Source of the DNA: JABWAN01 sp041918175
GTDB taxonomy: Bacteria > Zhuqueibacterota > Zhuqueibacteria > Zhuqueibacterales > Zhuqueibacteraceae
DNA: 64,000 nt
NCBI GenBank assembly: GCA_041918175.1
Contig: JAYRWE010000080.1
Span: 62,001 to 126,000, forward strand
Reading direction: 5' to 3'
Shown: positions 61,138 to 64,000 of the stretch, in pieces
How the letters are laid out: every line of letters begins with the position of its first letter
Numbering within the stretch: the first letter of the stretch is position 1
Position numbers and translations under genes: made by a program
Notes under the pieces: model-generated
The model's database searches: none
Told to the model about the DNA's origin: nothing
Seen by the model: only the letters and a program-made list of their open reading frames with translations

Positions 61138-61506
61138 TCACCCTTCAATCTCCACGATCAATTGAATTTCCCGCAACACGCCCATTACCTGAAAGCAATC
61201 TTCAAACTCGCCGGCATAGGCAATGGCTTTGCCGCGCGTGTGCGCTTCATACGCAATGTTCTGCGCGCGTTGCTCGCTGCAGCGCAACGCTTTTTGTAGC
61301 TGCGTAATCACTTCATCGAACGTGTGAATGTCGTCATTGTAAAGCACGACCTTCCATGGCGCGCCGAGGCGCGAGCCAATGTCGTCATCGACCACGACCT
61401 CTTCATCTTCCCAGGGCGTTGTCACGGCAGAGAACACCCCCGGTAAGGTAGGAATTGCGGAATGCGCTGCTATTTTTTGAATCTGTATTCTGCTCATCGT
61501 ATTCAA
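61138..61506 (-). CDS. clpS: ATP-dependent Clp protease adaptor ClpS
   Basis: The 122-residue protein delivers N-degron substrates to ClpA/ClpC-ClpP. The conserved core is PWKVVLYNDDIHTFDEVI followed by AHTRGKAIAYAGEFEDCFQV. The N-terminal 40 residues are acidic and longer than in E. coli. The start is uncertain: TTG 61506 has GAGG at 8 bases and overlaps the mutY stop (TTGA), suggesting coupling; ATG 61497 is an alternative without a clear ribosome site. No clpA gene is adjacent. Confidence 0.9.
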   Translation of the reverse strand: MNTMSRIQIQKIAAHSAIPTLPGVFSAVTTPWEDEEVVVDDDIGSRLGAPWKVVLYNDDIHTFDEVITQLQKALRCSEQRAQNIAYEAHTRGKAIAYAGEFEDCFQVMGVLREIQLIVEIEG

Positions 61507-62633
61507 TCAAGTAGCCTCAGTGCGGAAATTATTTTGCGATATGCCGAGGAAAACGCAAACTGTTCGAATTCCTCCGGCGTGGCCCAGCACCAGTTTTGAC
61601 AACCTCGTGCGCGCGGTCTGCCGCGGCGATAGCGGCAATGATAGACGTGCAATGTGACGCTGAAATGCGTGAAGCCGTGATTGATATGCGTGAAAAATTC
61701 CTCAACTTCGATTTCAACGGCTAACACTTCGCGCAAGTTGCGACACAACGCGGCTTCGGCGGTTTCGTGCCGAAAAATCTCCCCGCCGGGAAATTCCCAT
61801 AAGCCGCCGAGCAAACCCTTTTCGTTGCGCTGGTCGATCAGAAGTTTTGCGCCTTTCCAGATCAAGCCCACGGCGAAGTGATAATGTGGCCGCGGCGCTT
61901 TGGGCAAACGCACCGGTAACTGCTCCGGTTTTTCCAGTTCATTATAGCCGCGACAGTATCGTTGTGCGGGACAGCTTGCACAATTTGGTTTTTGTGGAGC
62001 GCAAACCGTTGCGCCCAATTCCATCAATGCTTGGTTCCAATCCTTGGCTTGCCCTCTGAGCAAAAAGCTGTTGGCGATTTGCTGAAAAACACTTTTGGCA
62101 GAGCCGCTTTTCGGAGGAAGCGATATTAAGAAAACTCGGCTCAACACGCGCTCGACGTTGCCGTCCAACACGGCGTAGTCTTGATTGAATGCGATGCTTG
62201 CTACGGCCGCGGCAGTGTAGGGCCCGATGCCAGTGATCGCTAAAAGTTTTTCATACTCATGTGGCAGTGCGCCATTGTGCTCTCGCATGATTTGTTGCGC
62301 GCCGCGCTGCAGGTTGCGCGCGCGAGAGTAATAGCCCAAACCTTCCCATGCTTTGAGCACCTCGTCTTGCTCTGCCTGCGCTAACACGGCAACGTTCGGA
62401 AAACGCCGGAGAAAGTCGTCATAATACTCTAGTACCTTCACGGTCTGCGTTTGCTGCAGCATTACTTCCGAAACCCAGATGGCATAGGGATCGTTCGTTG
62501 CCCGCCAGGGTAGTTGCCGGCGGTGCAACAAGTACCACGACAGTATACTTTTTTGCAGAGCGCGGCGCCTGTGCGCCGGAAGCGCAGAAAAAATGTCTTC
62601 AAAGCTGTTTTTGATTTGGGATTGGGTCTGCAT
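61503..62633 (-). CDS. mutY: A/G-specific adenine glycosylase MutY
   Basis: This 376-residue protein removes adenine mispaired with 8-oxoguanine. The catalytic glutamate is in SEVMLQQTQT, the helix-hairpin-helix and aspartate in ITGIGPYTAAAVASIAFNQ and LDGNVERVLSR, and the iron-sulfur cysteines are C-x6-C-x2-C-x5-C in CAPQKPNCASC followed by PAQRYC. A C-terminal NUDIX-like domain (LWEFPGGEIF) reads 8-oxoguanine. clpS is coupled at its 3' end. It complements the Fpg-like gene at 31.1 kb. Confidence 0.95.
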   Translation of the reverse strand: MQTQSQIKNSFEDIFSALPAHRRRALQKSILSWYLLHRRQLPWRATNDPYAIWVSEVMLQQTQTVKVLEYYDDFLRRFPNVAVLAQAEQDEVLKAWEGLGYYSRARNLQRGAQQIMREHNGALPHEYEKLLAITGIGPYTAAAVASIAFNQDYAVLDGNVERVLSRVFLISLPPKSGSAKSVFQQIANSFLLRGQAKDWNQALMELGATVCAPQKPNCASCPAQRYCRGYNELEKPEQLPVRLPKAPRPHYHFAVGLIWKGAKLLIDQRNEKGLLGGLWEFPGGEIFRHETAEAALCRNLREVLAVEIEVEEFFTHINHGFTHFSVTLHVYHCRYRRGRPRARGCQNWCWATPEEFEQFAFSSAYRKIISALRLLD

Positions 62634-62697
62634 GAAAGTGCGGGCAATTTAAACGGGATGAGCGAATTTCGCAACGGGAAATTCGCTAGAAAATCGT

Positions 62698-62726
62698 TTG
62701 AAACGCGAAATCTGTTTTTGTATATT
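62698..62726 (+). promoter_or_regulatory. Putative sigma-70 promoter of greA
   Basis: TTGAAA (62698-62703) and TATATT (62721-62726) are spaced by 17 bases, directed at greA, which starts about 147 bases downstream of the expected transcription start. Confidence 0.55.
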
Positions 62727-62879
62727 GCTCGCCAAGCAAACAACGACTCTGCGGCATCACCTTCTGATTTTGAGATTACCCCACACATTGCCTCTCGCTC
62801 GTCTTTTTCTTATCCTGCCGTCAGGTGAGAACGGGATTGCTTTGCGCGGCAAATCACATTGAAGTGTAAGGAGTTTTCG

Positions 62880-63362
62880 ATGAAGCAATACTATTTCACC
62901 GAAGCCGGTTACGAAAAATTGCGCAAAGAGATTGAAGACCTCGAGCGCTTTCTGAAAAACGACATCGCCAAAGAAATCGCCACAGCGCGCGAGCACGGTG
63001 ATTTGCGCGAAAACGCCGAATATGAATCCGCCAAAAACAAGCAGGCGAATTACATGGCCAAGCTCGGGGTTTTGCAGGAGCGCTTTCAGCACGCGCGCAT
63101 CATCCGCAAAAGCGATTTGCCCGAAGGAATCGTTACGTTGGGAAAGATTGTGACGCTGGTGGATAAGGCTTCAGGTGAGAAAGAAAAATACACCATTCTC
63201 GGCGACGGCGAGACCAATATCGAGAACGGCATCATCAGCTATCAATCACCCATCGCGCAGGGGTTGATGCGGCACCGCGTCGGCGACGTCGTGGAAGTCA
63301 AGCTGCCGCGCAGCACGCGCAAATTAGAGATCGTTGATATTGGATTCTATGAAGAGTTTTGA
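62880..63362 (+). CDS. greA: Transcription elongation factor GreA
   Basis: This 160-residue protein rescues backtracked RNA polymerase by stimulating transcript cleavage. The N-terminal coiled coil begins YYFTEAGYEKLRKEIEDLER and contains the acidic tip pair near AREHGDLRENAEYESAK; the C-terminal FKBP-like domain includes ISYQSPIAQGLMRHRVGDVV. Length is that of GreA. The ATG at 62880 has AAGGAG 6 bases upstream; an upstream in-frame TTG at 62859 is not needed. Confidence 0.96.
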   Translation: MKQYYFTEAGYEKLRKEIEDLERFLKNDIAKEIATAREHGDLRENAEYESAKNKQANYMAKLGVLQERFQHARIIRKSDLPEGIVTLGKIVTLVDKASGEKEKYTILGDGETNIENGIISYQSPIAQGLMRHRVGDVVEVKLPRSTRKLEIVDIGFYEEF

Positions 63363-63374
63363 GTAAACGCTCAG

Positions 63375-63404
63375 GCACGTGGCGAATAACACTTCGCCGC
63401 GTGC
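63375..63404. terminator. Hairpin between convergent greA and phosphohexomutase genes
   Basis: GCACGTGGCGAA pairs with TTCGCCGCGTGC over 12 positions, with one G-T wobble and a 6-base loop. The following T run is short, so it may act weakly in both directions. Confidence 0.6.
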
Positions 63405-63421
63405 TTCCTTCTGGCATTTTC

Positions 63422-64000
63422 CTAACTTTCTTGTTGAATTTTCTCCGTCCACTCGCGTAGTGCTTCTAATAGTTGTAGATAAAATTTATCTGTGATGGCA
63501 TTGGCGTCTGTATCGCGCTTTGCATACTTAAAAACCTCTAATGCTTCACGGCCGGCACAGGCGCGAACCAATACCCACCCTTCCGGCAATTCGAATTTCA
63601 CGCCGTCGCTCACTTCACTCCTTACTTCTGAAAAAGTCTCAATGAGTCTGCGCATCGCTTGCGCTTTGGCTTCGTCGACGCAGGGAATGAGCGCATAATG
63701 ATTTGCAAGACTCCGCGCCGTGCGCATGCTCGAAGCATAGCTTTCCGCGGTCAAATGCGGCGCGAGCGTGACAAACGCCATGAGCGCATCGTGATACGGC
63801 ATCCATTCGGAAATCGTGATGCCGCCGTTGCCATCGAAGCCATACCAAAGATCATAGCCCTGTTCGCGTGCGAGCGCAGCCATGCTGGAGTTCATACCCG
63901 AAATCTGCGTAGCCGAAGCCTTCTGGCCGAGTGTGCGCTTGGGAGAAATTTCCGGCATGAGCCAGCCCTCCAATAGTTGTCGAATCGGTTCTTTATGGCG
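63422..64000 (-). CDS. Phosphohexomutase family protein, C-terminal part (5' end beyond the window)
   Basis: The frame stays open to the right edge, so only the last 190 or so codons are present. The sequence matches the third and fourth domains of phosphomanno/phosphoglucomutases: DLWYGFDGNGGITISEWMPY stands for the GGEESGG-type loop, then YHDALMAFVTLAPHL, and at the end SDGVKFELPEGWVLVRACAG. The phosphate-binding loop normally written R-x-S-G-T-E-P reads RACAGREAL, so the key GTEP residues are absent. It may be a non-catalytic relative or a mutase-like domain of a fused enzyme. Confidence 0.6.
   Translation of the reverse strand, partial: RHKEPIRQLLEGWLMPEISPKRTLGQKASATQISGMNSSMAALAREQGYDLWYGFDGNGGITISEWMPYHDALMAFVTLAPHLTAESYASSMRTARSLANHYALIPCVDEAKAQAMRRLIETFSEVRSEVSDGVKFELPEGWVLVRACAGREALEVFKYAKRDTDANAITDKFYLQLLEALREWTEKIQQES

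Noticed and set aside
1..64000. tRNA and rRNA genes
   Set aside because: I looked for T-loop GTTCGA-type signatures with matching acceptor stems and for rRNA-like stretches and found none convincing. A dedicated search with a tRNA model would settle it.

Overview
The window looks like a chromosomal segment of a Gram-negative bacterium. It has a TonB-dependent receptor, an Omp85-type barrel fused to a beta-propeller, lipoproteins with lipoboxes, and a secreted protein ending in the FlgD-like sorting domain that follows an HQNYPNP motif. Together with dockerin- and cohesin-like secreted proteins and many small palindromic repeats, this suggests an FCB-related lineage such as candidate phylum KSB1 or Calditrichota. 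That placement is inference; no rRNA gene is present to test it.

Layout. 1-6.8 kb: secreted phytase-like propeller, LamG lipoprotein-like protein, then a solute-binding protein / ATPase / fused-permease ABC importer. 6.8-13.6 kb: repeats, PaiB-like and PhzF-like proteins, M28 peptidase, RlmI, PPK2 and a HepT-MntA toxin-antitoxin pair. 13.7-30 kb: large TonB receptor, amidohydrolase, VapBC, EamA transporter, the MA-peptidase/TolB/Omp85 fusion, BrnT-CopG, uricase and 5-hydroxyisourate hydrolase, TfoX-like protein, SMP-30-like lactonase and an SDR. 30-38.6 kb: thiol peroxidase, Fpg/Nei glycosylase, a subtilisin-like protease with dockerin, a cohesin/dockerin/T9SS protein, a GNAT protein and a TonB-like lipoprotein. 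38.8-46.3 kb: a CHAT-TPR-FGE protein followed by an avd remnant, an M1 aminopeptidase, a LytTR protein and a methyltransferase. 46.8-64 kb: ABC-F protein, then the origin cluster dnaA - oriC - dnaN - recF - dciA - gyrB, a toxin-antitoxin island, gyrA, an unknown gene, clpS/mutY, greA and the end of a phosphohexomutase.

The most interesting locus is 38.8-42.0 kb. The C-terminal end of the CHAT-TPR-FGE protein has the codon pattern of a diversity-generating retroelement (DGR) variable region. About 270 bases downstream lies the first 40 codons of an Avd-like DGR accessory protein, cut off by a palindromic repeat. No reverse transcriptase or template repeat is in the window, so this looks like a decayed DGR, or a variable gene served from elsewhere in the genome.

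A second candidate is a ~95-nt sequence found three times, at 7286, 16890 (reverse) and 32422. Each copy lies upstream of and in the same orientation as an unrelated gene, and all share the same nested pairing, including one G-U substitution that keeps a stem. It may be an undescribed cis-regulatory RNA or a structured mobile repeat.

The intergenic space is unusually rich in families of short inverted repeats. One pair sits in frame inside the ABC ATPase gene, one forms part of the N terminus of the M1 peptidase, and one ends the avd fragment. Four to five small toxin-antitoxin modules are present, two of them between gyrB and gyrA.
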